DNA of 64,000 bases from Selenomonadales bacterium. GTDB lineage: Bacteria > Bacillota > Negativicutes > Sporomusales > UBA7701. Of this stretch, positions 53,758-62,852 are shown piece after piece. Numbering within the stretch: the first letter of the stretch is position 1; the number at the start of each line of letters is the position of its first letter. A program made the translations under genes and the position numbers. The stretch is from positions 175,343 through 239,342 of the forward strand of contig JARKPR010000012.1 in assembly GCA_029975165.1 (NCBI GenBank), given 5' to 3'. The notes below the pieces were generated by a model. It was not told the DNA's origin and did no database searches. It saw nothing but the letters and a program-made list of their open reading frames with translations.

Positions 53758-54540
53758 CTACTCCTCTTCCCCCTGTCCCCGCGCCTGCTTGCGCTTCGTG
53801 GGTGCCAGGAAAGCCTCCAGCTTCTCCTCGACAATACGGGGATTGTCGCCGGCCTGAACAGACAGAATACCCTCCAGGGTCACCTCATACACGAGCACCT
53901 GGTGGGCGCTGCGGTTCTTAAGCTTGCCGGCGATCGGCAGAAACAGGATGTTGGCCGAAAAAATGCCGTACAGCGTAGCGATAAAGGCTGTGGCGATAGC
54001 CGGGCCAAGCGTCTCGGTATCCGACAGATTGCCGAGCACGTGCACCAGCCCCATAACCGTGCCGATGATCCCCATCGTAGGCGCGTAGCCGCCTGCCGCC
54101 TCGAAAATGCTCGCCCCTTTGTGGTGGCGCTCCTGAATGAAAGCCAGCTCCGTCTCCATAATGCTGCGGACCAGCTCCGCGTCCGTGCCGTCGATGACCA
54201 GCTGCATCCCCTTGCGCAGGAACTTGTCCTCGATCGCGTTCAAGTCCTCCTCCAGAGCCAGCAGCCCCTCGCGGCGGGCCTTCTCGGCGAAACTCACCAG
54301 CGTGGCGATCAGGCGCCCCACATCGTGCTTCTCATCCTGCATCGAAATCCTCAGCAGCGTGGGCACCGTCTTCAGTTCCTCCATCGTGAACCCGATGGCC
54401 GTCGCCCCGAGCGTGCCGCCGGTGATTATCACCAGGGCCGGCAGACTGTAGAGGCTGGAGATATGCCCGCCCTCCAGGACCACCGAAACCAGCAGCGAGC
54501 CAATGCCGATCACCAAACCGGCGATTGTCGTCAAGTCCAT
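53758..54540 (-). CDS. motA: Flagellar motor stator protein MotA
   Basis: 260 residues with four membrane segments. Cytosolic charges that contact FliG are seen in FAEKARREGLLALEEDL; the Pro of the channel is in GGYAPTMGIIGTVMGLVHVL. MotA forms the proton or sodium channel with MotB. The next gene is fliL, and no motB-like gene (single helix with an Asp plus OmpA domain) lies in the window. MotB is probably encoded elsewhere. Confidence 0.95.
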   Translation of the reverse strand: MDLTTIAGLVIGIGSLLVSVVLEGGHISSLYSLPALVIITGGTLGATAIGFTMEELKTVPTLLRISMQDEKHDVGRLIATLVSFAEKARREGLLALEEDLNAIEDKFLRKGMQLVIDGTDAELVRSIMETELAFIQERHHKGASIFEAAGGYAPTMGIIGTVMGLVHVLGNLSDTETLGPAIATAFIATLYGIFSANILFLPIAGKLKNRSAHQVLVYEVTLEGILSVQAGDNPRIVEEKLEAFLAPTKRKQARGQGEEE

Positions 54541-54553
54541 GCCAGCACCTCAA

Positions 54554-54751
54554 CTATCGCATATTGCGGAGGATCGCCCGGCGGTAATCCATCACCCGCC
54601 GCACAATCTCGTCCATCGTCTCCTCGACGATCAGCTTCTTGCCGTTCGTAAGCGTTATCACCGTATCGGGCGTCGTCTCCACCGTCTCGATCAGATCGGC
54701 GTTGAGTACGAACTCGTGGTCGCGGGTCTTGAACTTCGTAAGCTTAATCAC
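54554..54751 (-). CDS. flbD: Flagellar protein FlbD (SwrD)
   Basis: 65 residues. The small FlbD/SwrD family boosts motor torque in Bacillus. MIKLTKFKTRDHEFVLNADLIETVE and TVITLTNGKKLIVEETMDEI are typical. It is 13 bases before motA. A long hairpin separates it from flgE. Confidence 0.94.
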   Translation of the reverse strand: MIKLTKFKTRDHEFVLNADLIETVETTPDTVITLTNGKKLIVEETMDEIVRRVMDYRRAILRNMR

Positions 54752-54782
54752 GATGTACCTCCTCCAGATTTAGGCCGTATTC

Positions 54783-54823
54783 CGCCCGCCGGGCAGGGGT
54801 CATCCCCCTGCCCTGGCCGGGCG
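54783..54823 (-). other. Long GC-rich hairpin between flgE and flbD
   Basis: CGCCCG/CGGGCG outer stem and a perfect 9-bp GGGCAGGGG/CCCCTGCCC inner stem, without a T tract, in the 79-base gap after flgE. It is probably an mRNA stability or processing element. Partial termination is possible. Confidence 0.6.
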
Positions 54824-54830
54824 TCCGGTA

Positions 54831-56468
54831 TTAGCGCCTCAGATTCGCCAGCTGCTCCAGCATCTCGTCGGTCGTCGTAATGATCTTCGAATTGGCCTGG
54901 AAGCCGCGCTGGGTGATGATCATATTCGAGAACTCGTTCGCCAGGTCGACATTCGCCATCTCCAGCGTCCCGGGGTTGAACTTGCCGCGGCCGCCGGTGC
55001 CCGACGTGCCGATCTGGGCCACGCCTGAGTTGTTCGACACCGCGAACAGATTGTCGCCCACCTTGTTCAGGCCGGCCGGGTTGTTGAACGTCGCCAGCGC
55101 CACCTGGCCGAGGTTCTGGGTCTGGCCGTTCGTGAACCGGCCGACGATGATCCCCGACGGGTCGATCGACGTCGTATCAAGCGTCCCGGCCGCATAGCCG
55201 TTGGCGCCCGTCGCCTGGATGGTCGACCCGCCGCCGAACTGGGTCAGCGCATTCAGGTCGAAGTTGAGCGTCATCGCGTCCGCGCCCGGCTGCGGCGACG
55301 GCGTGAAGGCCAGCGGCCCGTTGCCGGCCGCCGCCGTATACGTCGCGTCCGGCGTGAACGTCCACGCGCCGGTCGCGGGGGCCCCGTCAGAGAAATCAAG
55401 CGTGAACGTCGTCCCATCAGTGGCCGGATATGTGAAGGTCTTAATCGCGGAGCCGCCGCCGTCGAAGCGGTACTCATTATCGGGAGCACCGGCCCAAGTC
55501 AACGTTCCCGAACTGATGGCGCCGCCGGTGGGGTTGCTCACGTCGGTCAGCGAGTAACTCCAGCCGTCACCGGTGCCGTTTGTGGTAATCGTCAAATCCA
55601 TGAGGTACGGTGTGTTGTCAGCGCCGAACAGCGTTATCCTTTGCGTCGTGGTCGCGTCGGGCGTATTATTTAGACTGACATCCGTCCCGGCGAACGAAAG
55701 CGTGCTTTTCGTGGCCGACGGCGTCAGTGTCTCGAAGCTGTCGATCGTGCCGTCGCCTTTGAAGGTTATCCGCCGCACCGTGCCGGTCACGCCCGTGGCG
55801 CCGGTGACCGACGCGTTCGTCAGCCACGTGTTGCTCGTCTCGCGGGTGAAATACTGCGACACCTTATGGGTCACGCCCAGCGAGTCGTATACGTCGCGGG
55901 ACGTCTGCACCCGGGCGCCCACGTCGGCGTCCGCCGACAGGTTGTTGGCGTAGGTGACCAGCGTCGACGGCTGGGCCGGCATCGCCGCCCCGACCGGGAT
56001 CTTGATGGGGACGACGTTGCCGGCGGTATTGATGTTGCCGGTGGCGTCCGCCTGCCAGCCCATCACCCTGTAGCCGGTGCCGGGCACGCCGTAGTTGCCG
56101 GCGGTATCGAAGTCGAAGTTGCCGGCCCGGGTGAATACCTGCGAATTGCCGTCCGACAGGATGAAGAACCCCGAACCCTGGATCGACAGGTCGGTGCCCT
56201 TGCCGGTCGGCTGGAAGGAACCGTCGGTGAAGATGGTGTCGATGCTGGCCAGGCCCATGCCGAGGCCGACCTGCATCGGGTTCGTGCCGCCGCGGTCTCC
56301 CTGGGCGGAAGCCGCGCCGGTTATCGTCTGGCTCAGCACATCCTGAAACTGCACGCGGCTGGCTTTGAAGCCGACCGTATTGACGTTGGCGATGTTGTTG
56401 CCGATTACATCCATGCGGGTCTGGTGGTTCTTCAGGCCCGAGACGCCGGCAAACAAAGCACGCATCAT
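54831..56468 (-). CDS. flgE: Flagellar hook protein FlgE
   Basis: 545 residues, longer than the 400 to 430 of many FlgE proteins. N-terminal D0 rod signature MRALFAGVSGLKNHQTRMDVIGNNIANVNTVGFKA, the matching C-terminal IITQRGFQANSKIITTTDEML, and a variable central domain rich in Thr/Gly/Asp (about 180-420). The hook joins rod and filament. Flanked by hairpins on both sides. First of two ATGs used. Confidence 0.96.
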   Translation of the reverse strand: MMRALFAGVSGLKNHQTRMDVIGNNIANVNTVGFKASRVQFQDVLSQTITGAASAQGDRGGTNPMQVGLGMGLASIDTIFTDGSFQPTGKGTDLSIQGSGFFILSDGNSQVFTRAGNFDFDTAGNYGVPGTGYRVMGWQADATGNINTAGNVVPIKIPVGAAMPAQPSTLVTYANNLSADADVGARVQTSRDVYDSLGVTHKVSQYFTRETSNTWLTNASVTGATGVTGTVRRITFKGDGTIDSFETLTPSATKSTLSFAGTDVSLNNTPDATTTQRITLFGADNTPYLMDLTITTNGTGDGWSYSLTDVSNPTGGAISSGTLTWAGAPDNEYRFDGGGSAIKTFTYPATDGTTFTLDFSDGAPATGAWTFTPDATYTAAAGNGPLAFTPSPQPGADAMTLNFDLNALTQFGGGSTIQATGANGYAAGTLDTTSIDPSGIIVGRFTNGQTQNLGQVALATFNNPAGLNKVGDNLFAVSNNSGVAQIGTSGTGGRGKFNPGTLEMANVDLANEFSNMIITQRGFQANSKIITTTDEMLEQLANLRR

Positions 56469-56501
56469 AATAAACGACCTCCCTTTTCTGATGCGATTGC
56501 G

Positions 56502-56529
56502 CCGGCCGCTTCCATCGTTCGGCGGCCGG
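56502..56529 (-). other. Perfect hairpin upstream of flgE
   Basis: CCGGCCGC/GCGGCCGG, 8 bp, 12-base loop, in the 84-base gap between the TIGR02530-type gene and flgE, before the flgE ribosome binding site. No T tract. Probably an mRNA processing/stability structure. Confidence 0.5.
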
Positions 56530-56552
56530 GGGGCTTCCGCAGAGGTCCAGCC

Positions 56553-56945
56553 CTACACAATCACTGCGCTGTCTATGTTCGTGAACACATTATCCCTGAT
56601 ATTCGCGCCGTCCATGGCCGTGATGACCGTCCTGTTCTTGACGCTGACGACGAGTGCCAGGTCGTTCATGAGGATGAGGGAATCGCGCGCCCCCTTCTGG
56701 GCCGCCTTGTCCACCGCCCCGGAAATCTTGGCCAGGTCGCTGCCGTCGAGCTGGATGTTGCGGCTCGACAGGCGCTGGATGGCGTGCTGGGAAAACTTCA
56801 CGCCGCTCAGTTCCTGGGAGAGGACCTGCCCGAACGAAGGCTGGTTGCCGGCCGGCTTGGCGGCCGGCGACGCCGACTGTCCCTGGCCGGGCTTCTGGGC
56901 CGGCAGGATGGGCTGCTGCGGATAATAGATGCGGTTGTCGGTCAT
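56553..56945 (-). CDS. Flagellar operon protein of the TIGR02530 family
   Basis: 130 residues. The C-terminal half (about 45-130) is the conserved TIGR02530 domain: FSQHAIQRLSSRNIQL, DLAKISGAVDKAAQKGARDSLILMNDLALVVSVKNRTVITA. The N-terminus is Pro/Gln-rich. The family is found between flgD and flgE in Bacillus and Clostridia; the role is unknown, perhaps hook assembly. Twelve bases after flgD. Confidence 0.92.
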   Translation of the reverse strand: MTDNRIYYPQQPILPAQKPGQGQSASPAAKPAGNQPSFGQVLSQELSGVKFSQHAIQRLSSRNIQLDGSDLAKISGAVDKAAQKGARDSLILMNDLALVVSVKNRTVITAMDGANIRDNVFTNIDSAVIV

Positions 56946-56957
56946 CGTCTTCCCTCC

Positions 56958-57587
56958 TTACGTCGCGGGTGTCTCCTCGGGCGTCTCCGGCGTTGCGGGT
57001 GTTTCGGGCGTCGAGGTCGTCGGGCGCTGCACGTGCGTGACCTGGTCGAGCGACACTTGCGGACCGGCGATTATCACGTATGTCTTGCCGTCCACCGTCT
57101 TGGCGCTTTTCACCGTCCCTGACAGCTCGATGCCGCTGGCGGCGTCCTTCCAGCCCACCACGGTGCCGATCAGGTCGGTCGCGGTCGTGTACTTCTCGGA
57201 CCGCGTCAGCGTGCTGATATCGACCGCCGCATCGTTGATCTGCAGCCTGGGCTGGCCGTTCACGATGCTTACCGACTGGACGATCCCGCCGTACTCCATG
57301 CCGTAGTCGTCCGTCCAGTACACCTCGGCGCCGATCAAGCCGGTCGCCTGCATCGTCGCCATCGTCGCCGACAGGCCCATCATCTGCTCCAGGCTGGTAA
57401 ACTGGGCCATCTGCGCGATGAACTCCTTGTCCTCCATCGGCGACATCGGATCCTGGTTGCGGAGCTGGGCCACCAGCAGGTTGAGGAAATCGTCCTTGCC
57501 GAGCGTCGTGTTGTCCTTTTTCGTCGTGCTCGTGCCGGTCGTCGCTGTCGCGCCCGAATTGGCCGGGGTATTCGTCACGATTGCCAT
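56958..57587 (-). CDS. flgD: Flagellar hook cap protein FlgD
   Basis: 209 residues. FlgD caps the growing hook. The N-terminus has the LGKDDFLNLLVAQLRNQDPM signature and QMAQFTSLEQM. The Pro/Thr/Glu tail (about 190-209, TPETPATPETP) is low-complexity and variable. It lies 18 bases after fliK. Confidence 0.96.
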   Translation of the reverse strand: MAIVTNTPANSGATATTGTSTTKKDNTTLGKDDFLNLLVAQLRNQDPMSPMEDKEFIAQMAQFTSLEQMMGLSATMATMQATGLIGAEVYWTDDYGMEYGGIVQSVSIVNGQPRLQINDAAVDISTLTRSEKYTTATDLIGTVVGWKDAASGIELSGTVKSAKTVDGKTYVIIAGPQVSLDQVTHVQRPTTSTPETPATPETPEETPAT

Positions 57588-57605
57588 CTTGTCACCTCCC
57601 TTGCG

Positions 57606-59069
57606 CTAGATTCGGTAGTCGATGCCGCCGCTCGCCGTCAGCGAGCCGGGGGGCGCCGCCGCAACGGCCGCTATCGCCTCCGTGAAGACCTCCTCGCCTT
57701 TAGGCCGGCGCGCCGTCCGCACCATCTGCTGCTGCGGGGCCCGGTGCTGGTCGTTGGCGAAAAACTGGTCGAGCGAGGCGTAAACGCCCACATAATCGAC
57801 CTTCAGACCCTGGCTGGCCATATCCTGCTTAAGCTGGGGCAGCGAAGCCTCGATCGCGCTGCGGACATCGGCGTTCGGCGTGTGGAACGTGGCCGTCACC
57901 GCGCCGTTCTCGACCGCGATCTTCAGCGTCATCTCGCCGAGATGCTCCGGCTTGAGCTTGATGACCATTTCGCTCGTCGCCGCCTTCGTTATCAGGCGGG
58001 CGTGGTCGACGATCTGGCCGGCGACGTTATACGGGTCGGCTGCCGGCGGTGCTTGCGGCCCGCTGGCGGTGCCGGCGGTGTCGTGCAAACTGAGCTGCCG
58101 GTCGACGAGCGCCGCGAACGCCTGATTGCCGGTAGCCGGAGCGGGCGCGGGGCCGTTGTCGGCAGCCGGTACGGGACGTTCGGCCGTCAGGGTCGCGCCG
58201 TGGTCGCCGGCGGACCGGTCGCCGTCCGCGGCCGTCGGGGCCGGTGCCTTGGCCGGCGCTGTCGGAAGCGCGGCGGCTTCGGCCTGGGCCTCGTTGCCGG
58301 CTGCTGGTACGGCGTTCGCCGGGCGTTCGCCGGACGGCGCCTGCGGACGAATCAGCGCAGCCATCGCCGGGGCGGCCGGTTGAGTTGCCGTATCCGCCGC
58401 CTTCGCGGCCGGCGGCGCCTCGGCTGCCGCGGGGACCGGCGGCGGCGCCATCGCTGCAACTTGCGCAGGGCTGTCGGCCATAGCGGCCGGCTGGGCCGCG
58501 GTCGCTGCCGCCTGCGCGGGAAGGCCGGCTTGCGGTGCAGGCGTTGTTGCCGTCACCGGGGGTGCGGGCGCGGCCGGTGCGGCCGGCAGCGGCATCGCCG
58601 GTTGCGAACCAACCGCAGGCTTGTCCTGCTGTTGGACAATCGCCGCGGCGAACGCTTCCTGGCCGTTTACCGGCACCGCGGCCGTCCGGCCCGGCTGCAC
58701 GGCGGCGTCAGGTTGCCGGCCTTGTCCGGCGGCGGGAACCGTTACGGGCGGAGGGAACTGCACACCCGTCATCGTCGGCGGCACGCCTGCGGCCGCGGCC
58801 GTCGGCTGGGCGGCGGTAGCTTGCGGCTGAGTCGCCGGCAGCGGCATGATCGCCGCGAAGTTCCACATCGCCGGCATCATCCCGGCCGTCTCGCCCGTCG
58901 CCGTCGCGTCGGCATCGGCCGCCGTCGCGTCGCCGCTGTCGGCGTCCGTCATCCCGGCGAACACCGCCGCGAAGCCGCCTGCGTCCGCCTTGCCGGCACT
59001 TTTGCCGGCGGCCTTCGCCGGCTGGCCGGCAGGCATCTCGGCCACCATTTGCATAATCGCTACATCCAT
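57606..59069 (-). CDS. fliK: Flagellar hook-length control protein FliK
   Basis: 487 residues from the ATG 7 bases after AGGAGG. The first 370 or so residues are an Ala/Pro-rich extended ruler with no fold; the C-terminal domain (about 355-440) is the conserved Flg_hook domain (MVIKLKPEHLGEMTLKIAV, then LPQLKQDMASQGLKVDYV). FliK measures hook length and triggers the FlhB switch. Length of the ruler region should match hook length. Confidence 0.93.
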   Translation of the reverse strand: MDVAIMQMVAEMPAGQPAKAAGKSAGKADAGGFAAVFAGMTDADSGDATAADADATATGETAGMMPAMWNFAAIMPLPATQPQATAAQPTAAAAGVPPTMTGVQFPPPVTVPAAGQGRQPDAAVQPGRTAAVPVNGQEAFAAAIVQQQDKPAVGSQPAMPLPAAPAAPAPPVTATTPAPQAGLPAQAAATAAQPAAMADSPAQVAAMAPPPVPAAAEAPPAAKAADTATQPAAPAMAALIRPQAPSGERPANAVPAAGNEAQAEAAALPTAPAKAPAPTAADGDRSAGDHGATLTAERPVPAADNGPAPAPATGNQAFAALVDRQLSLHDTAGTASGPQAPPAADPYNVAGQIVDHARLITKAATSEMVIKLKPEHLGEMTLKIAVENGAVTATFHTPNADVRSAIEASLPQLKQDMASQGLKVDYVGVYASLDQFFANDQHRAPQQQMVRTARRPKGEEVFTEAIAAVAAAPPGSLTASGGIDYRI

Positions 59070-59118
59070 CAATTCACCTCCTTTCCGTGTCTTATCTATG
59101 ACTAAAAGGCAGAGCGAC

Positions 59119-59748
59119 TCACATCGTTTTGCCTTTCAGCATGCTCTCCGACAGGCGGGCGGCCCGGCGGGCGTCGAGCTGCGCCAGCAGCTTCGCCACC
59201 TGGCCGTCCTCCATCTTGCCGAAAATCGCCAGAACGGTCGGATCGTCGAGCTGATTGAGAATGGGGATCGCCTCGTCCGGCTTCATCTCGCCGTACAGCC
59301 TCGCCAGGCGCGAAATGCGCTTCGCTTCCTCCTGCTTGGCCTTGGCCTGCAGCGCCTTCACCTCCTCGGCCGTAGCGGCCGCCGGCACCGGCGCCGGGGC
59401 TGCCTGGGCCGTCGCCGCGGCCGCCGGCTGGGCCGGCTTGTCCTTCGCCGCCTCCTCGGGCGGCAGCTCGACCGGCGTGAAATTCACCGCCGGCGGTTTG
59501 GGCAAATACCGGCCGACGAGCGGCAGTTCATTGAGCTTATACTGCGCGGCCAGCGCCTCCGGATCGACGAATTTAAAATAAACGGCAGTTGTCAGAGCGC
59601 CGCCGGCCAGCATCACCAGCACCAGCAGGGCCAGCATCGCCTTGAGCAGGAAGCCGGACCGCTTCTTCCTGGCCGGTTTCTCGCCGGGCTTGGGATTCGC
59701 TGCCGTGTTCCTCTTCTGTTTTTGGTCAGCCGTCTTCTTTTCAGCCAT
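59119..59748 (-). CDS. MotE-family flagellar chaperone-like protein
   Basis: 209 residues. A basic cytosolic N-terminus, one membrane segment (about 33-54), an Ala/Pro-rich periplasmic linker, and a C-terminal MgtE_N/FliG-like helical domain (MKPDEAIPILNQLDDPTVLAIFGKM...). This layout and position (between fliJ/SLT and fliK) fit the MotE/YlxF group, proposed to aid MotC or stator assembly. Function inferred. Confidence 0.85.
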   Translation of the reverse strand: MAEKKTADQKQKRNTAANPKPGEKPARKKRSGFLLKAMLALLVLVMLAGGALTTAVYFKFVDPEALAAQYKLNELPLVGRYLPKPPAVNFTPVELPPEEAAKDKPAQPAAAATAQAAPAPVPAAATAEEVKALQAKAKQEEAKRISRLARLYGEMKPDEAIPILNQLDDPTVLAIFGKMEDGQVAKLLAQLDARRAARLSESMLKGKTM

Positions 59749-59778
59749 CTAACGAATCAGCCACCTTTCGGGGCCGCA

Positions 59779-60303
59779 TCAGCCGCACATGCTCAGCACC
59801 TTGCCGACATAGGCCTGCGTTTCCGGGTAAGGCGGCACGCCGCCGTAACGCTGCACGGCCTCCGGGCCGGCGTTGTAAGCGGCTACCGCCTTGACCACGT
59901 CGCCGCCGAAGGTATCGAGCATCTGTTTCAGATAGCGGACCCCGCCGTCGATATTCTCGCGCGGGTCGAACGTATTGCGCACCCCCAGGACGCGGGCCGT
60001 ATCGGGCATAAGCTGCATCACGCCCATCGCCCCGGCCGGCGAAATCGCCTGCGGGGAGAGGTCCGACTCGGCCGTCGCCACCGCCAGGGCCAGCCCGGCG
60101 TCCACGCCGTGCTGCCGGGCGGCCGCCTGGACCATCGCCGCGACCGTCTGGCGCGATGCGCCGGCGCCCGCCGTCCTGGCGGCCTGGGCGTCCGCCTTGG
60201 TCAGCGCCTTCGCGAAAGCCCCCTGCTGGGCCGGCTGCATCGTCCGGAAACGCTGTTCGATTGTCGCGATGCGTTGCATCACGCGCTGCACGCCGTCCAT
60301 CAT
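59779..60303 (-). CDS. Flagellar-operon lytic transglycosylase (SLT domain)
   Basis: 174 residues from MMDGVQRVM (site AGAGGTG); an ATG two codons earlier is also possible. Residues about 55-174 are an SLT domain: the catalytic Glu79 in ATAESDLSPQAIS, the GAMGVMQLMP motif and AVAAYNAGPEAV. It probably opens peptidoglycan for rod growth, replacing FlgJ. There is no signal peptide, so it may be exported through the flagellar apparatus. Found between fliJ and the MotE gene. Confidence 0.92.
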   Translation of the reverse strand: MMDGVQRVMQRIATIEQRFRTMQPAQQGAFAKALTKADAQAARTAGAGASRQTVAAMVQAAARQHGVDAGLALAVATAESDLSPQAISPAGAMGVMQLMPDTARVLGVRNTFDPRENIDGGVRYLKQMLDTFGGDVVKAVAAYNAGPEAVQRYGGVPPYPETQAYVGKVLSMCG

Positions 60304-60316
60304 CGCCATGTCACCT

Positions 60317-60760
60317 CTAACTGTTGCGGCTGAAAGCCTGCAAGCCCAGCTCATCCAACAGCTTCTGCTCCTCGCGCAGCGCCTCGGCCTGATACTGGGC
60401 AAGCCGCTTCTCCCGCAGCTTTTCTACCAGCTTGCGGTCCCGCGCCGCCGCCTCGAGAACCGTCAGACAGCGGCGGCGTTCCTGGTCGGCGGTCGCCACC
60501 CGGACCTGCTGGTGGTCGATATCCTCTGTAAGTTTATCGTTGAAAGCGCGAAAAGTCTTAAGCGTAGCCACCGCCACCGGTTCGGCAAGCGTGCGGCGGT
60601 AATCCGCGACATGGTCCGCCAGCGCCGTTTCCAGCGCCGCCAAGCGCCCCTGCTCGGCCGCGAGCGCCGCCGTGGCCGCGGCCAGCCTGACCTCCGCCTG
60701 CTCTTCCTTCATGCGGCGGACCGTGAGCAACGTCTCAAGGCGGAACCGGAACGGCCCCAT
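60317..60760 (-). CDS. fliJ: Flagellar export chaperone/stalk FliJ
   Basis: 147 residues, fully alpha-helical coiled coil beginning MGPFRFRLETLLTVRRMKEEQ, typical of FliJ. It forms the central stalk of the FliI ATPase ring. 26 bases after fliI; 13 bases before the transglycosylase gene. Confidence 0.93.
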   Translation of the reverse strand: MGPFRFRLETLLTVRRMKEEQAEVRLAAATAALAAEQGRLAALETALADHVADYRRTLAEPVAVATLKTFRAFNDKLTEDIDHQQVRVATADQERRRCLTVLEAAARDRKLVEKLREKRLAQYQAEALREEQKLLDELGLQAFSRNS

Positions 60761-60786
60761 AACACCTCACCCCGTCTGCCGGCAAA

Positions 60787-62100
60787 TCACCGCGCCAGCG
60801 TCAGCAGCCTGTCGACCGCTTCCTCCAGCCCGGCCCGTTCGCGCACATCCTGGCGGAGATACTCGCGGATTGGCCCGATCAGCCCGATCGCCTGGTCGAT
60901 ACCCGCGTTGCTGCCGGCCGCGTACGCGCCGATATTGATAAGATCCTCGGCGTCGCGGTACGTCGCCAGCAGCGTCCGCACCTCCTGGGCCGCGCGCCAA
61001 TGCTCCGCATCCACGATCTCCAGCATCAGCCTGCTGATGCTCTGCAGCACATCGATCGCCGGAAAGTGATTCTGGGCCGCGATCGCCCGCGACAGCACTA
61101 TATGGCCGTCGAGGATGCTGCGCACCGCGTCCGCGATCGGCTCATTCATATCGTCGCCGTCCACCAGGACGGTATATATCCCCGTAATCGACCCCGTCTC
61201 CCCCGCCCCGGACCGCTCCAGCAGCTTGGGCAGCAGCGCGAACACCGACGGCGTATAGCCCCTTGTCGCCGGCGGCTCGCCGATCGTCAGCCCCACCTCG
61301 CGCTGGGCCACCGCAAAGCGGGTCACCGAATCCATCATCAGCATCACGTCCAGGCCCTGGTCGCGGAAATACTCCGCGATCGCCGTAGCCGTCATCGCGC
61401 CCTTCAGGCGGAGCAGCGCCGGCTGGTCGGACGTCGCCACCACCACCACCGACCGCTTCAGCCCCTCCTCGCCCAGATCGCGCTCGATAAACTCGCGCAC
61501 CTCGCGGCCGCGCTCGCCCACCAGAGCGATAACGCTCACATCCGCCTCCGTATTGCGGGCCACCATCCCCAGCAGCGTACTCTTGCCCACGCCGCTGCCG
61601 GCCATGATGCCCACCCGCTGGCCGCGGCCCAGCGTCAGCAGGCCGTCCACCGCCCGCACGCCCACGGAAATCCGCTCCGTGATCCGCCGGCGCGACAGCG
61701 GCGGCGGCGGCGCCGCGTGCAGCGGATACTCCCTCGCGGCCGCCAGCGGGCCCTTGCCGTCGATCGGATTGCCCAGCCCGTCGAGAACGCGGCCCAGCAG
61801 GCCATCGCCCACCTTCACCTGCAGCGTGCGCCGGGCGGAAACCACCTGGCAGCCGGGCCCGATGCCGTGAAACTCGCCCAACGGCATCAACAGTACCCTG
61901 TTCTCGCGGAAGCCGACCACCTCGGCCGGCAGACCAGCGCCGTCGCCCGGCGAATGTAGATAACAGAGATCCCCCAGACTGACCCGCGGGCCCTGCGACT
62001 CGATCAGCAAACCGATAATCTTGCTCACCTTGCCGGCCTGGCGGAGCGAATCGACCCCCGCCAGCGCCTCCCGATACCGGGACAGATCCACCGCCGTCAT
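60787..62100 (-). CDS. fliI: Flagellum-specific ATPase FliI
   Basis: 437 residues from MTAVDLSRYREAL. Walker A GSGVGKST is at 168-175; Walker B in GLDVMLMMDSVTRFA; ERGREVREFIE and GSITGIYTVLVDGDDMNEPIAD are typical. It unfolds or loads export substrates with FliH and FliJ. Start overlaps the fliH stop by 4 bases. The frame continues upstream but only in fliH. Confidence 0.97.
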   Translation of the reverse strand: MTAVDLSRYREALAGVDSLRQAGKVSKIIGLLIESQGPRVSLGDLCYLHSPGDGAGLPAEVVGFRENRVLLMPLGEFHGIGPGCQVVSARRTLQVKVGDGLLGRVLDGLGNPIDGKGPLAAAREYPLHAAPPPPLSRRRITERISVGVRAVDGLLTLGRGQRVGIMAGSGVGKSTLLGMVARNTEADVSVIALVGERGREVREFIERDLGEEGLKRSVVVVATSDQPALLRLKGAMTATAIAEYFRDQGLDVMLMMDSVTRFAVAQREVGLTIGEPPATRGYTPSVFALLPKLLERSGAGETGSITGIYTVLVDGDDMNEPIADAVRSILDGHIVLSRAIAAQNHFPAIDVLQSISRLMLEIVDAEHWRAAQEVRTLLATYRDAEDLINIGAYAAGSNAGIDQAIGLIGPIREYLRQDVRERAGLEEAVDRLLTLAR

Positions 62101-62852
62101 GGCAGCATATCCCGCAGCGCCGCCTTCACAAGCGCCAGCTGCGTATCCACGCGGGCATCCACCGTGCCGTACGGCGTCTCCACGATGCAATCGCCCGCCT
62201 GCAGCGTCGCGTCCGCCACCACCGCCAGAGCGGCGGCGCTGGACAACACGGCCTGCAGCTCGGGCCGGGCGGCGAGCACCTGCTCATAACACCCCGGATG
62301 GACCCGGACCGTCACCTGCTCTTCCTCCTGCACCCTATTGAGAGCCGCCTTCACAAGCGGCAGAACCTGCGCCGGGTCCCCGGCCGCCTCGCGGGCCATT
62401 ATCTTGCCGGCCACCGCCAGCGCCAGCTCCACCACCTGCCGCTCGGCCGCCGCCAGGGCCGCCGCCGCCTGCTGCCGGGCCAGAGCCACGATCCGCTCCG
62501 CCTCGGCGGCGGCATCCTCCACCGCGCCCCTGGCCCTTGCCAAGCCGGCGGCCTCGCCGCTGGCCTCGCCAGCGGCGAGGCCCTGGCGGAACCCCTCGTC
62601 GTACGCCTCCTTGCGCAGCCTCGCCGCCTCCTCGCCCGCCGCCGCCAACACCGCGGCCGCCTTCTCGCGGGCATCGGCCACGATAGCCGCCGCCTCCTCA
62701 TCGGTCGCCGCCATAACCTCGGCATCGTTAACAGGCACAGCCTCTTCGGCCGGCTCCTCGTCCTCCGCCTCAGGCATATCGGCAACCGGAGCCTTATAGA
62801 CAATAACCATCGGCGTATCGCGCAAAGTAATGCTCTTAAAAATCCTAGACAA
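62097..62852 (-). CDS. fliH: Flagellar assembly protein FliH
   Basis: 251 residues from a TTG (MSRIFKSITL) 9 bases after GGAG; no ATG precedes it, and the next ATG (MVIVYK) would drop 14 residues that match the family N-terminus. N-terminal acidic region, a long Ala-rich helix (about 55-150), and a conserved C-terminal V-ATPase E-like domain (about 160-251). It regulates FliI. It overlaps fliG by 8 bases. Confidence 0.93.
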   Translation of the reverse strand: MSRIFKSITLRDTPMVIVYKAPVADMPEAEDEEPAEEAVPVNDAEVMAATDEEAAAIVADAREKAAAVLAAAGEEAARLRKEAYDEGFRQGLAAGEASGEAAGLARARGAVEDAAAEAERIVALARQQAAAALAAAERQVVELALAVAGKIMAREAAGDPAQVLPLVKAALNRVQEEEQVTVRVHPGCYEQVLAARPELQAVLSSAAALAVVADATLQAGDCIVETPYGTVDARVDTQLALVKAALRDMLP

